64,000 nt of DNA from Bacteroidales bacterium (GCA_016934395.1 JAFGSZ010000013.1:1-64000), one strand, 5' to 3'; numbered from the stretch's first letter, positions 35,312 to 44,505 are shown. Translations and numbers: made by a program. The notes: generated by a model from the sequence alone, not told the origin.

Positions 35312-36247
35312 TTGACATCCGAAAATAACGTTTATAATCTGATTACCGTTCTTGGCCCCACAGCCGGGGGAAAAACAGCTTTTGCCGCACACCTGGCAAA
35401 CCAAATTAATGGAGAAATTATCAGCGCAGATTCCAGACAGGTTTACCGCAGGATGAATCTGGGCACAGGGAAAGATTATGCCGATTATATTGTTAACGAT
35501 AATAAGATACCCGTACACTTAGTTGATATTCACGAACCGGGTTATAAATATAATGTGTACGAATTTCAGAAGGATTTTATTACGGCATATAATACCATAA
35601 TATCGCTGAGTAAAACGCCGGTCCTGTGCGGGGGATCGGGATTATATATTAATGCTGCAATAAAAGGATACACGCTTATTCATGTTCCTCCCAACGAATC
35701 ACTGAGAAAAGAACTGGAGCAAAAAACCCTTAAAGAACTGGCTGATATACTGGCATCCTTTAAAAAATTACATAACACAACCGACATTGATACAAAAAAA
35801 AGGACCATCCGGGCCATAGAAATTGAGCAATATTACAAAGACCATGCAAGACCAAAGATGGTGTACCCGGAAATAAAAAATTGTATTATCGGTATTCAGT
35901 ATGATCGCGACACCCGGAGAAAAAGAATCACAGAACGTCTTCATCAACGACTGGAACAAGGGATGGTAGAAGAAGTGCAAAATCTTATTGGTGAGGGCGT
36001 GAAACCGGAAGTTCTGATTTATTATGGCTTGGAATATAAATACATTACGGAATATCTTGCCGGAAACTTGGACTATAAGGATATGGTAAACAAATTAACA
36101 ATTGCCATCCACCAGTTTGCCAAACGCCAGATGACCTGGTTCAGGAAAATGGAAAAAGAAGGAACTGTAATACACTGGCTCGATGGACTTATGCCCATGG
36201 AGCAAAAAACAGAAACAGTTTTGCAGCTTTTAAAAAACAATATCTAA
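35312..36247 (+). CDS. miaA: tRNA dimethylallyltransferase
   Basis: This enzyme transfers an isopentenyl group from dimethylallyl diphosphate to A37 of tRNAs reading U-starting codons. The 311-aa protein has P-loop GPTAGGKT near residue 15, the SADSRQVYR substrate motif, and the zinc-finger-like and DMA-binding region downstream. The start is TTG 35312 (no ATG before the P-loop). Length is normal. Confidence 0.94.
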   Translation: MTSENNVYNLITVLGPTAGGKTAFAAHLANQINGEIISADSRQVYRRMNLGTGKDYADYIVNDNKIPVHLVDIHEPGYKYNVYEFQKDFITAYNTIISLSKTPVLCGGSGLYINAAIKGYTLIHVPPNESLRKELEQKTLKELADILASFKKLHNTTDIDTKKRTIRAIEIEQYYKDHARPKMVYPEIKNCIIGIQYDRDTRRKRITERLHQRLEQGMVEEVQNLIGEGVKPEVLIYYGLEYKYITEYLAGNLDYKDMVNKLTIAIHQFAKRQMTWFRKMEKEGTVIHWLDGLMPMEQKTETVLQLLKNNI

Positions 36248-36275
36248 TTCATTAAAACCAATTAAAAGACACCTT

Positions 36276-36581
36276 ATGAAATTAAAACAAATTATTCTGG
36301 TAAGCAGTATGTTGCTTATTGTTTTCCTCCTGGTTTCATGTGTTCCCGGAGACGGAAAAACCACCATAGAAAATCCTGCAGGTTTTTTTTGGGGCATATG
36401 GCACGGCTGGATTGCTCCGGTATCATTAATATGGGGATTATTTAATCATTCCATTCGTGTATATGAAACAATAAATACAGGATGGTGGTACGATTTTGGA
36501 TTTTACCTGGCTATAGTGGGTGGATTTGGAAGCTTATCACTGGTGAGAAGAAAGAAAACTCAAAAAAAGAGCAGCATTTAA
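36276..36581 (+). CDS. Small membrane lipoprotein, unknown function
   Basis: The 101-aa protein has a lipoprotein signal (lipobox LLVSC, Cys22). A tryptophan-rich hydrophobic stretch (WGIWHGWIAPVSLIWGLF) and a C-terminal helix before a basic tail (RRKKTQKK) follow. It probably spans the inner membrane once or twice. I do not recognise a function. It follows miaA by 28 nt and could be co-transcribed. Confidence 0.65.
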   Translation: MKLKQIILVSSMLLIVFLLVSCVPGDGKTTIENPAGFFWGIWHGWIAPVSLIWGLFNHSIRVYETINTGWWYDFGFYLAIVGGFGSLSLVRRKKTQKKSSI

Positions 36582-36606
36582 GTACGTGATTTAAAAATAT
36601 CAGGTT

Positions 36607-36646
36607 AAATTTATTTACAATTTTTATGATTACAATAAATAAATTT
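36607..36646. repeat. AT-rich perfect inverted repeat before the hexosaminidase gene
   Basis: AAATTTATTT (36607-36616) is matched by its exact complement AAATAAATTT (36637-36646), with 20 nt between. It lies 8 nt before the ATG. It could be an operator, a leader hairpin or chance in AT-rich DNA. Confidence 0.4.
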
Positions 36647-36653
36647 TAATACT

Positions 36654-38336
36654 ATGTCTACTGAACAAAATATTCTGAAACAGCTAAAAACCAATATTCA
36701 GCAATCCAGATTTTCAGTAAACCAATCAATTAACAAAAACCGGTTTTATAATCTAAATGGAAATTTCTTTAAAGCAGGCATTCCTGTTATTATGCTATTG
36801 ATATTATTCATTATAATAAATTCGTGCAAATCCGAAATTTCCGAATCTTCTGTTAGTCTGAAAGAAAATTACAGGAATCTTATTCCAAAACCAGTATCAG
36901 TTATTGTTTCCGATGGAATATATACCTTAAAAAATAAGGTTACCATTTATGTTGAACCGGAAAATGAAGAAATGATGAAGCTCGGCATATACCTGGCCGA
37001 GTTATTAAATACCCCTACAGGATTTAACATTAAGGTTCAGTCGAAATCCGGAAAATTTCGCAGGGGAAATATTTATCTTACGCTGCATAAAAAAGATACT
37101 TTACCAGGAAAAGAAGGATATTTTTTAGAGGTGGAAAAAAATTATATCCACCTTGTGGCAAAACAACCGGAAGGAATATTCAGAGGGATACAAACATTAA
37201 GACAACTCTTTAATCCGGCCATAGAACAATCAACCATACAACAGGTACCCTGGGAAATTGCCACCGGGAAAATAACAGATTATCCCCGGTTTGAATGGCG
37301 CAGCGCTATGCTTGATGTATCGCGGCATTTTTTTAGTGTTAATGATGTTAAACGCTTTATCGATCTGTTAACGGCATATAAAATTAACCGGTTTCACATC
37401 CATCTGGCAGACGACCAGGGATGGAGAATTCAGATAAACTCATGGCCTAACCTTACCCTGCATGGTGGAAGCACGGAAGTTGGTGGCGGAAAAGGCGGAT
37501 ATTATACACAGGAAGAATATTCAGAGATTGTAAATTATGCCCGGGAACATTATATTACAGTGGTTCCCGAGATAGACATGCCCGGGCATACTAATGCTGC
37601 ACTTGCTTCGTATCCGGAACTAAATTGCAATAATACAGCCCCGGAATTATATACAGGCATGCGCGTTGGTTTTAGTTCACTATGCATACATAAAGAGATC
37701 ACTTACAAATTTCTGGATGATGTTATTGGGGAAATTGCCAATCTTACTCCCGGTCCATACTTTCATATTGGCGGTGATGAAGCCCATTCAACAGATAAGG
37801 AAGATTACATATATTTTATAAACAGGGTGCAGGAGATTGTCCGTTCACATAATAAACTAATGGTTGGCTGGGACGAAATTTCGCAGGCACAATTAGATTC
37901 CAATACAATACTGCAGCACTGGAACAGCTCACATGAAAAACTTGTAATTAACCGGGGATTGCAGGTTATTATGTCTCCCGGCCATAAAATGTACCTGGAT
38001 ATGAAATACGATTCAACAACAAAACTTGGGCTAACCTGGGCCGGATACATAAATGTTAAGGATGCATATACCTGGGACCCTGCCACCCTGATTGATGGTT
38101 TGGGTGAAAAAAATATCCTGGGAACAGAATCTCCGCTATGGTCTGAAACTTTAAATACAATTAAAGATATAGAATACATGACCTTCCCGCGCCTGCCCGG
38201 TTATGCAGAAATCGGATGGTCTCCTCCCGGCTGGCGAAACTGGGATGAATATAAAATTCGTCTGAGTTCGCATGGTCCGCGCTTTAAAGCTATGGAAATC
38301 AATTTTCATCAATCCGAAATGGTAGACTGGCAATAG
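36654..38336 (+). CDS. Beta-N-acetylhexosaminidase (GH20)
   Basis: This retaining glycosidase removes terminal GlcNAc or GalNAc by substrate-assisted catalysis. The catalytic pair is D375-E376 in HIGGDEAH. WRSAMLDVSRHFF, HIHLADDQGWRIQ and EIDMPGHTNAAL are family landmarks. An N-terminal GH20b domain precedes the barrel. A hydrophobic stretch ending in INSC (Cys58) looks like a lipoprotein signal, but it follows an unusually long 46-residue N region. An internal ATG at 36792 would leave too short a signal. It is convergent with a NagX-like gene. Confidence 0.92.
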   Translation: MSTEQNILKQLKTNIQQSRFSVNQSINKNRFYNLNGNFFKAGIPVIMLLILFIIINSCKSEISESSVSLKENYRNLIPKPVSVIVSDGIYTLKNKVTIYVEPENEEMMKLGIYLAELLNTPTGFNIKVQSKSGKFRRGNIYLTLHKKDTLPGKEGYFLEVEKNYIHLVAKQPEGIFRGIQTLRQLFNPAIEQSTIQQVPWEIATGKITDYPRFEWRSAMLDVSRHFFSVNDVKRFIDLLTAYKINRFHIHLADDQGWRIQINSWPNLTLHGGSTEVGGGKGGYYTQEEYSEIVNYAREHYITVVPEIDMPGHTNAALASYPELNCNNTAPELYTGMRVGFSSLCIHKEITYKFLDDVIGEIANLTPGPYFHIGGDEAHSTDKEDYIYFINRVQEIVRSHNKLMVGWDEISQAQLDSNTILQHWNSSHEKLVINRGLQVIMSPGHKMYLDMKYDSTTKLGLTWAGYINVKDAYTWDPATLIDGLGEKNILGTESPLWSETLNTIKDIEYMTFPRLPGYAEIGWSPPGWRNWDEYKIRLSSHGPRFKAMEINFHQSEMVDWQ

Positions 38337-38342
38337 TATTGT

Positions 38343-39452
38343 TTACACTTTCAGAAATATTCTTTTTTTGTAAAGGAAATACAGAAACAGCCATTCAACG
38401 GTTATAACACCCAGAATAATGATTACGGGTTCAAAAGTCCCGGAGAGGCGGGCTAAACCGCCTAAAAAGAATTGCGAAATTTCCCAAAACGGAACAAAAC
38501 AAGTGGCCATATATATGGTTATGGAGTTCAGTCCGATAACACGGAAAAACAAGGTCCACCCCTGAAATTTCCATACATCGATAACCAGGTAAAAAACGCC
38601 GAGCAATACCATACTGATGCCTCCTGCCAACAGGTTGAAAGTTGTTGTCCAGGCGCTTTTAATTACAGGATACCAGGTATTTAATACCGAACCGAGGATA
38701 ATCAAAACTATTCCACCAATGACAAGGATTAACACTTTTGAGTATTGCCGGTATTGTTTACTTAGTAATATTAAACCGCAAAGTGCACCTAACAAAGTAA
38801 TACCTGTAGCCGAAACTATGCATAATAATCCTTCAGGGTCAAAGGTGCCGCCATACAAGCTTCCGGGTAAAAATATCCGGTCGATATACCCGTTAATAAT
38901 TCCTTCGGGAGTAAATACTCCGGGACCAAATCCCGGAACCGGAACAATTAGCTGAATAAGGGCGTATATTCCAAGAATTCCGGCAAACCAGAAAATTCTG
39001 CTCAACATAGATTTTGTATTCAGCATGATTAATGATGCCAGCAAATAAGCTATTCCAATCTGTCCGAGAACACTGGCATATCGGAAAGTAGAAACATCAA
39101 GTTGAAGAAAACCGTTGTATATAAATCCAAAAATTATAAGGATAACCGCCCTTTTAAAAATCTTCGGATATAATGAAGTTTTTGAAACACCCTTTTCTAA
39201 CTTTTGAAGTAAAGCATAGGGAATAGTGACTCCTGCAATAAACATAAATAGCGGAAAAACAAGGTCGTATGCATGAAAACCTTTCCATTCCACATGCTCC
39301 ATCTGAGTGCCCCACCATGTTAATACCGGTTGATCTGATAATTTTCCAAGGGTCCTGAATAATATATCACCACCGATAATCCAGAACATATCGAATCCAC
39401 GGAGTGTGTCCAGTGACAGAAGACGATGTTGGGTAATTTTTGATTCAGTCAT
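38343..39452 (-). CDS. HGSNAT/NagX-like transmembrane acetyltransferase
   Basis: This 369-aa inner-membrane protein has about ten helices. It belongs to the COG4299/DUF5009 family, related to heparan-alpha-glucosaminide N-acetyltransferase. RLLSLDTLRGFDMFWIIGGD and HAYDLVFPLFMFIAGVTIP are the family landmarks. Bacterial relatives (NagX) act in GlcNAc use. Its convergent placement, 6 nt from the GH20 gene, and the same sugar specificity suggest a shared amino-sugar pathway (inference). ATG start at 39452. Confidence 0.88.
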   Translation of the reverse strand: MTESKITQHRLLSLDTLRGFDMFWIIGGDILFRTLGKLSDQPVLTWWGTQMEHVEWKGFHAYDLVFPLFMFIAGVTIPYALLQKLEKGVSKTSLYPKIFKRAVILIIFGFIYNGFLQLDVSTFRYASVLGQIGIAYLLASLIMLNTKSMLSRIFWFAGILGIYALIQLIVPVPGFGPGVFTPEGIINGYIDRIFLPGSLYGGTFDPEGLLCIVSATGITLLGALCGLILLSKQYRQYSKVLILVIGGIVLIILGSVLNTWYPVIKSAWTTTFNLLAGGISMVLLGVFYLVIDVWKFQGWTLFFRVIGLNSITIYMATCFVPFWEISQFFLGGLARLSGTFEPVIIILGVITVEWLFLYFLYKKRIFLKV

Positions 39453-39698
39453 AGAAGAGGTTTATAAATATTACAGCAAGGTAAAAAATAATTTGTAGAA
39501 TGAGAATACACTTTTAATTCTGAACATTTCTCCTTTTCAATATATTTAAAATATATCACATTCCTGAAAATATAAAACAAACCTTTTGAATTTTAATGAC
39601 TCAGGCATTTTTAATTCAAAATGACAATTGTGTTTTTTTAGATAATCACTTTTTTGTACATTAGACACCTTCAAATTTTTAAACTAAAAGATTTAATT

Positions 39699-40988
39699 AT
39701 GAGCAATCGTACTTCATTTCCAAAAGTTTTCTGGGTAGCCAACATTATAGAAGTTTTAGAAAGGTTTGCCTATTATGGAATATATATGGGATTCGGAATT
39801 TATGCTGTTAAAAAGCTTGGATTCAGTAAGGACGAAATTGGGAATATACAAAGTTTCTTTCTCGCCGTATCCTATCTTATCCCATTATTTTCTGGCACTA
39901 TAGCAGATAAGTTCGGTTTTAAAAAGGTACTTATCGTATCGTATCTTGCCTATATTCCCTCCATATTATTCCTGTTGATTTCCGATACTTTTGGCGAAGT
40001 TACCATGACGATGCTCACTATTGCTTTTGCTGCAGGGATATTTAAACCTTTAATTTCGGCCACGGTACGTGCAGTAACCGACTCAACCAATAAAACATTA
40101 GGATTTGGAATTTTTTATGCCATGGTGAACTTTGGAGCGAGTTTCGGACCGCTGGTTGCGGGAAAACTAAGGGCCATAAGCTGGAATTATGCATTTATTA
40201 TGGCAGCCGTTGGTATTGGTATTATGTTTTTAATTACTGTATTCTTTTATAAAGAACCCAAAAGAGAACCTACCAATGCCTCAGTCGGGAAAAAAATCCT
40301 TGAAATATTCGAGGTTTTATCTGATGTAAAATTTTCCATTTTTTTAATTTTATTGGGTCTCTTTTTCTGGTTGCCTTTCTGGGCATTTTTTAACCTCGGC
40401 GCCATTTATGTTGAAACCCACCTTGATTCGGTACAATTGTTTCAAAATGTAAGTCATGTGATTGGTACTTTCATGGCTAAGCTTATCGGCCGTCAGGAGA
40501 ACGGCATATGGATGATTAACGGCGAAGCTATTGCACATACAGGTTGGATTATTATAATATTCCAGGTAATTATTTCCCGGATATTTGAAAAGAGGGCAGC
40601 CATCCCCTCATTTACCCTGGGAATGTTTATTGCTGCTTTAGGTTTTGCAGTATTGGGCTTTTCATACACCACGGCACCTGCTCTCGTATTTGTCGGAATA
40701 TTTTTGTTTGCTGTTGGTGAAATGATTTCCTCACCCAGAATACAGGAATATATTACCTGGATTGCCCCAAAAGAAAAAGCGGGGTTATATATGGGCACCA
40801 ACTTTTTAGCTACATTTCTTGGAGGTTTTTTAAGTGGGTTTACCTATACTAAACTACTGGGCGTATTTGAAAATGCCGGTACACCTCACTATGTATGGTA
40901 TGTATTGGCCGGACATCTGTTTCTGGGTATTGTTGTAATTTTTATTTATATAAAAGTAGCCGGATCCTTTATTGAGCGAACGGAATAA
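39699..40988 (+). CDS. MFS/POT-like peptide or solute transporter
   Basis: This 429-aa 12-helix inner-membrane transporter has the ERFAYYGIYMG motif near the N terminus, which is characteristic of the proton-dependent oligopeptide (POT/PTR) family. It also has GTIADKFGFKK, the MFS loop between helices 2 and 3, and FGIFYAMVNFGASFGPLVAG. The start is ATG 39699; the extension to 39654 begins with a non-ATG codon within an AT-rich leader and is rejected. The substrate is unknown, with di- or tripeptides the default for the family. It is divergent from the NagX-like gene. Confidence 0.82.
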   Translation: MSNRTSFPKVFWVANIIEVLERFAYYGIYMGFGIYAVKKLGFSKDEIGNIQSFFLAVSYLIPLFSGTIADKFGFKKVLIVSYLAYIPSILFLLISDTFGEVTMTMLTIAFAAGIFKPLISATVRAVTDSTNKTLGFGIFYAMVNFGASFGPLVAGKLRAISWNYAFIMAAVGIGIMFLITVFFYKEPKREPTNASVGKKILEIFEVLSDVKFSIFLILLGLFFWLPFWAFFNLGAIYVETHLDSVQLFQNVSHVIGTFMAKLIGRQENGIWMINGEAIAHTGWIIIIFQVIISRIFEKRAAIPSFTLGMFIAALGFAVLGFSYTTAPALVFVGIFLFAVGEMISSPRIQEYITWIAPKEKAGLYMGTNFLATFLGGFLSGFTYTKLLGVFENAGTPHYVWYVLAGHLFLGIVVIFIYIKVAGSFIERTE

Positions 40989-41060
40989 AATCCGATAAAT
41001 CTTTCTGAAGATTGGGGAGATAATAAATCTTTTGGTATCATCAATGTTGGCACATAACAA

Positions 41061-41096
41061 CCGCCTAACGCCCTTTTTAAAGGGGGCTAGGGGGTT
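41061..41096. repeat. Palindromic C/G-run repeat acting as a possible bidirectional terminator
   Basis: Read on the minus strand, this is a run of CCCCCTAGCCCCC, then TTTAAAAAGGGCGTTAGGCGG. It contains an inverted repeat (41071-41076 with 41079-41084 at its core). Sequences of this style, CCCCCTA...CCCCCTTTAAAGGG, recur in Bacteroidota intergenic regions. It lies between the convergent transporter and response-regulator genes. Confidence 0.5.
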
Positions 41097-41099
41097 ATT

Positions 41100-41816
41100 T
41101 CAGTTGGTTTCAACCTTTTTAGTGTCGTTTATTTCCAGCTTAAAACCTGTATTATGAATATTAATGATATTTACAGAGGGATCTTCCTTAAGAAATTTTC
41201 TGAGTTTGGTAATGTATACATCCATACTTCTGCCCATAAAATAATCGTCGTCTCCCCAGATTAGTTTTAAGGCAACTTCGCGTCGCAGAACCCTGTTTTT
41301 ATTCATACAGAGTAATTTTAACACAGCAGCCTCACGCTTGGTCAGATGCTTTTCATGTGTTGGAGATTTGAGTAAATGATTGTTTGCATCAAAATTAAAA
41401 ATACCAAAAGCAAAGTGTGAGGTTTGCGAAATTAACGGATTATTTTTTGTACGCCGTAAAATTGCATTAATGCGCAAACTAAGTTCTTCCGTACTGAAAG
41501 GTTTCGTCAGATAATCGTCTGCACCCGAGCGAAAACCTTTGATTTTATCTTCCTTCATTGATTTAGCTGTAATAAAAATTATGGGTACCTCACAGTCGAT
41601 CCTTCTTATTTCTTCGGCTACTGTAAACCCATCCATCAGGGGAAGCATAATGTCCAGAAGAATAATATCGTATTTACCGTTTATAAAAGCATTTAAGCCT
41701 TCTTTTCCATTTTCTTTAAGAATCACCGAGTAAGAAGAAATTTCAAGAAAATCTTTCAGCACGTAACCAAGGTTTTTATCATCCTCAACCAATAATATGT
41801 GTCCTTTATTACTCAT
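41100..41816 (-). CDS. OmpR/PhoB-family response regulator
   Basis: The 238-aa protein has an N-terminal receiver domain with the acidic pair D12-D13, the phospho-acceptor D55 in LLDIMLPLMDG, and the conserved Thr and Lys in FITAKSM and TKPFS. A C-terminal winged-helix DNA-binding domain (about 135-230, EAAVLKLLCMNKNRVLRRE) follows. It comes 16 nt after its partner kinase on the same strand. Targets cannot be told. Confidence 0.93.
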   Translation of the reverse strand: MSNKGHILLVEDDKNLGYVLKDFLEISSYSVILKENGKEGLNAFINGKYDIILLDIMLPLMDGFTVAEEIRRIDCEVPIIFITAKSMKEDKIKGFRSGADDYLTKPFSTEELSLRINAILRRTKNNPLISQTSHFAFGIFNFDANNHLLKSPTHEKHLTKREAAVLKLLCMNKNRVLRREVALKLIWGDDDYFMGRSMDVYITKLRKFLKEDPSVNIINIHNTGFKLEINDTKKVETN

Positions 41817-41832
41817 TATCTATACAAATAGG

Positions 41833-43113
41833 CTACCCTTGTATTGGTAAATAAACATTAAACCTGCTGCCTTTGTTTAATTCACTTTTTGCATTTACAT
41901 AACCACCATGGGCCTCTACAATAGATTTAACATAATATAATCCGAGACCGAATCCTTTAACATTATGAATATCTCCTGTAGGTACACGATAAAAACGGTC
42001 AAAGATGTATTTTAGAGAAGCATGACTTATGCCAATGCCATTATCCTCAAAAGAAATAAGTATTCCATCTCCTGAATTTACTGATGAAATTAATATTTCG
42101 GGTTTTTCACCGGAATATTTCGATGCATTTTCGATTATATTATCCACTACATTTCTTATATGAACAGGATCAATATTTGCCGTATAATGTTCTGCTTTTA
42201 AATTGTATTTTACAGAGACTTCTTTTTCACAATGTTCCAGGCATAAATTGTATACCGTATTTCGAATCAGTTCATGCAGATCAGTGGGTTCCTTGTTTAA
42301 CCGAAGTTTGCCCCTTTCCTGCACAGCCATATGGAGTACTCTCTCCACCTGCGATTTCATTCTCTGGTTTTCTTCATAAATTATCCCGGCATATTTTTTT
42401 ATTCTTTCCGAAGGACCGCTATTTTCTTCTCCAAGCAACACTTCAGTAGCCAGCGATATAGTAGAAATCGGAGTTTTAAATTCGTGCGTCATATTATTAA
42501 TAAAATCATTCTTAATTTCAGAAAGTTTTTTCTGCCTGTTTAACACACTTATTGTATATGCGTAACTTAATATAATGATGATGAGAAAAATTCCTGAGAG
42601 GATGAGCCACAGTGAAAGCTCAAGAAAAAGAAAAGCTCGTTGATTCGGAAAATATAACGCCAGATGAAAATATTCTTCTTTCCATAAACAAGAAAGACAA
42701 GCTTTGTGTGGATTTGGCCTTGATCCGGAATAATTAAAATTTTTTGAAGCGTGGATAACAGAATCTCCCTTTGTTTTTATAATGGCATAATAATACTGAT
42801 TATCTAAACGATGGTAACTCACATACTTTTTAAATAACTCTGCCAGAAAAACGGTATCAACTGCGTTAAAAATGGTTTGATGTATGTTCTGTGATTGTCC
42901 GGAATTTTCAGTGGCAACAATACAACCAACTTTATCCTTTAATTCGTCGACAATATCAGAAAGCGTTTGATCGGCCCTGTGGTCAAACTGTTTTCGGGCA
43001 GTACTAAAAGCTTTGCTAATAATAAATGTCTGTGTAATAATCAATCCCAGCAATGAAATTGAAGTAAGCCAGATAATAAGACGGATTTTATTATTTTTCG
43101 CAAATAATTTCAC
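41833..43113 (-). CDS. Sensor histidine kinase with a Cys-containing periplasmic domain
   Basis: The 426-aa inner-membrane kinase has helices at about 11-31 and 162-187 that enclose a periplasmic sensor domain of about 130 residues. Three cysteines sit in that domain: C64, and C139-x-x-C142 in KACLSC, a motif fit for disulfide or metal sensing. The HisKA box has phospho-His H210 (NMTHEFKTPIST). The ATPase has N, G1 and G2 boxes (NIIENASKYS, DNGIGI, GFGLGLYYV). ATG start at 43113. Its regulator partner follows. Confidence 0.92.
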   Translation of the reverse strand: MKLFAKNNKIRLIIWLTSISLLGLIITQTFIISKAFSTARKQFDHRADQTLSDIVDELKDKVGCIVATENSGQSQNIHQTIFNAVDTVFLAELFKKYVSYHRLDNQYYYAIIKTKGDSVIHASKNFNYSGSRPNPHKACLSCLWKEEYFHLALYFPNQRAFLFLELSLWLILSGIFLIIIILSYAYTISVLNRQKKLSEIKNDFINNMTHEFKTPISTISLATEVLLGEENSGPSERIKKYAGIIYEENQRMKSQVERVLHMAVQERGKLRLNKEPTDLHELIRNTVYNLCLEHCEKEVSVKYNLKAEHYTANIDPVHIRNVVDNIIENASKYSGEKPEILISSVNSGDGILISFEDNGIGISHASLKYIFDRFYRVPTGDIHNVKGFGLGLYYVKSIVEAHGGYVNAKSELNKGSRFNVYLPIQG

Positions 43114-43183
43114 ATCGCGAAATTACAACTAAAAGAATTTACAGAGGATCTTTTAACAAATAATTAACAGTAAACTATATTGG

Positions 43184-43744
43184 CTAATTATTATAAAGGT
43201 TCATGGTGCGTTCCAGACCTATTGTTCCAAATGATTGAATGATATTTATACAGGTATTGATTTTTTCTTCAAGAAGTTTTCTTTCATCAACTGCCCATTG
43301 GCTAAGCACATAATCCACCTGTTGACCCGGCATAAAATCATTACCAATTCCAAACCGCAAACGGGCATAGTTTTGTTGTCCTAAAATTAAATTGATGTTT
43401 TCAAGGCCGTTATGTCCGCCGGAACCGCCTCTGGGCCTGATGCGCAATGTACCAAAAGGTAATGCCAGATCATCTACCAGCACAAGTACATTTTCTATCG
43501 GTATCTTTTCCTGCTGCATCCAATAGTTTACTGCCCTGCCACTAAGATTAACATATGTTGAGGGTTTCAGCAGGACAAAGGTGCGGCTCTTATATTTGTA
43601 TTCGGCCACAAAACCATATCTTTTGTCCTTAAAACTAATATTGGATGCCACAGCCATGGCATCCAATATATTAAATCCTATGTTGTGCCGGGTATTCTGG
43701 TATTCGTCACCGATATTACCCAGACCTACAATCAGATATTTCAA
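43184..43744 (-). CDS. pth: Peptidyl-tRNA hydrolase
   Basis: This enzyme frees tRNA from stalled peptidyl-tRNA. The 186-aa protein has the catalytic H20 in NTRHNIG, N10 in GLGN, and the conserved VLVDDLALPFG and GGSGGHNGL segments. The start is TTG at 43744, which gives the family-typical MKYLIVGLGNIG; no ATG is in frame upstream. It lies 11 nt after rplY, a common pairing in bacteria. Confidence 0.95.
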   Translation of the reverse strand: MKYLIVGLGNIGDEYQNTRHNIGFNILDAMAVASNISFKDKRYGFVAEYKYKSRTFVLLKPSTYVNLSGRAVNYWMQQEKIPIENVLVLVDDLALPFGTLRIRPRGGSGGHNGLENINLILGQQNYARLRFGIGNDFMPGQQVDYVLSQWAVDERKLLEEKINTCINIIQSFGTIGLERTMNLYNN

Positions 43745-43755
43745 AATAAGTCCGT

Positions 43756-44394
43756 TTATTCTTCCTTAGCTTCTTCAGTGGTTTCTTCAGCACCTGCTTC
43801 AGCAGCAACTTCTTCTGCACCTTCTTCTTCAGCGCCCATACCTTTAGCGGCTAAACGAGAAGATACAACACCTACCACCATGGAACGTGAAGGATCAAGA
43901 ATTTCAAGATTCTTAAACTTTACATCGCCCACTTTAACCATATCCCCGATATTCACATCAGAAATATCAATATTCAGGGTATCCGGTAAATCTGCAACAA
44001 GACCTTTGACTTTTAATGTTCTGCGACGCTGACGTAATTTACCACCGTTTTTCAACCCTATGGAGCTTCCAGTTAATTCGATCGGAATTTTTACAGTAGC
44101 AGGTTTATCATCAAAAATCTGTATAAAATCGATGTGAATAATTTTATCAGTTACAGGATGAAACTGGATTTCTTTTAATATGGCCACATATTTATCGCCA
44201 TCAAGATTCAGATCAACCAGGAAAACTTTGGGAGTATACACTAAATCTTTAAACAAATTTTCGTGCGCGTAAAAATGTACATTATTTTCACCACCATACA
44301 TTACGCACGGAACCATGTTTTCTTTTCTTAACTTTTTTGTTTCTTTTTTGCCCAGTTCCTTACGAAGAGTGCCCTTAATTTCTAAAGATTTCAT
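43756..44394 (-). CDS. rplY: Ribosomal protein L25 (general stress protein Ctc type)
   Basis: This large-subunit protein binds 5S rRNA. The 212-aa long form has the N-terminal L25 domain (MKSLEIKGTLRKELGKK), the C-terminal TL5 domain, and an acidic Glu/Ala tail of about 25 residues. ATG start at 44394. It is preceded by a leader of about 105 nt with a -7 element and two interleaved inverted repeats. It is followed closely by pth. Confidence 0.95.
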   Translation of the reverse strand: MKSLEIKGTLRKELGKKETKKLRKENMVPCVMYGGENNVHFYAHENLFKDLVYTPKVFLVDLNLDGDKYVAILKEIQFHPVTDKIIHIDFIQIFDDKPATVKIPIELTGSSIGLKNGGKLRQRRRTLKVKGLVADLPDTLNIDISDVNIGDMVKVGDVKFKNLEILDPSRSMVVGVVSSRLAAKGMGAEEEGAEEVAAEAGAEETTEEAKEE

Positions 44395-44433
44395 TATTTA
44401 TAGTTTAAACAATTAATTAATAATGTGCTACTT

Positions 44434-44476
44434 GGAATATTTTAATTCGTGTAGTATAATATTCCCCATCACACGA
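44434..44476 (-). promoter_or_regulatory. Interleaved inverted repeats in the rplY leader (possible pseudoknot)
   Basis: In RNA orientation the order is UCGUGU (44476-44471), 5 nt, GGAAUAUU (44465-44458), 5 nt, ACACGA (44452-44447), 5 nt, AAUAUUCC (44441-44434). The first pairs perfectly with the third (6 bp) and the second with the fourth (8 bp). This crossing order fits an H-type pseudoknot or two exclusive hairpins. It lies 40-82 nt before the start codon and could mediate autoregulation by L25. Confidence 0.5.
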
Positions 44477-44505
44477 TTGTATTAAACCTTTTTTTAAAAG
44501 GAGTG

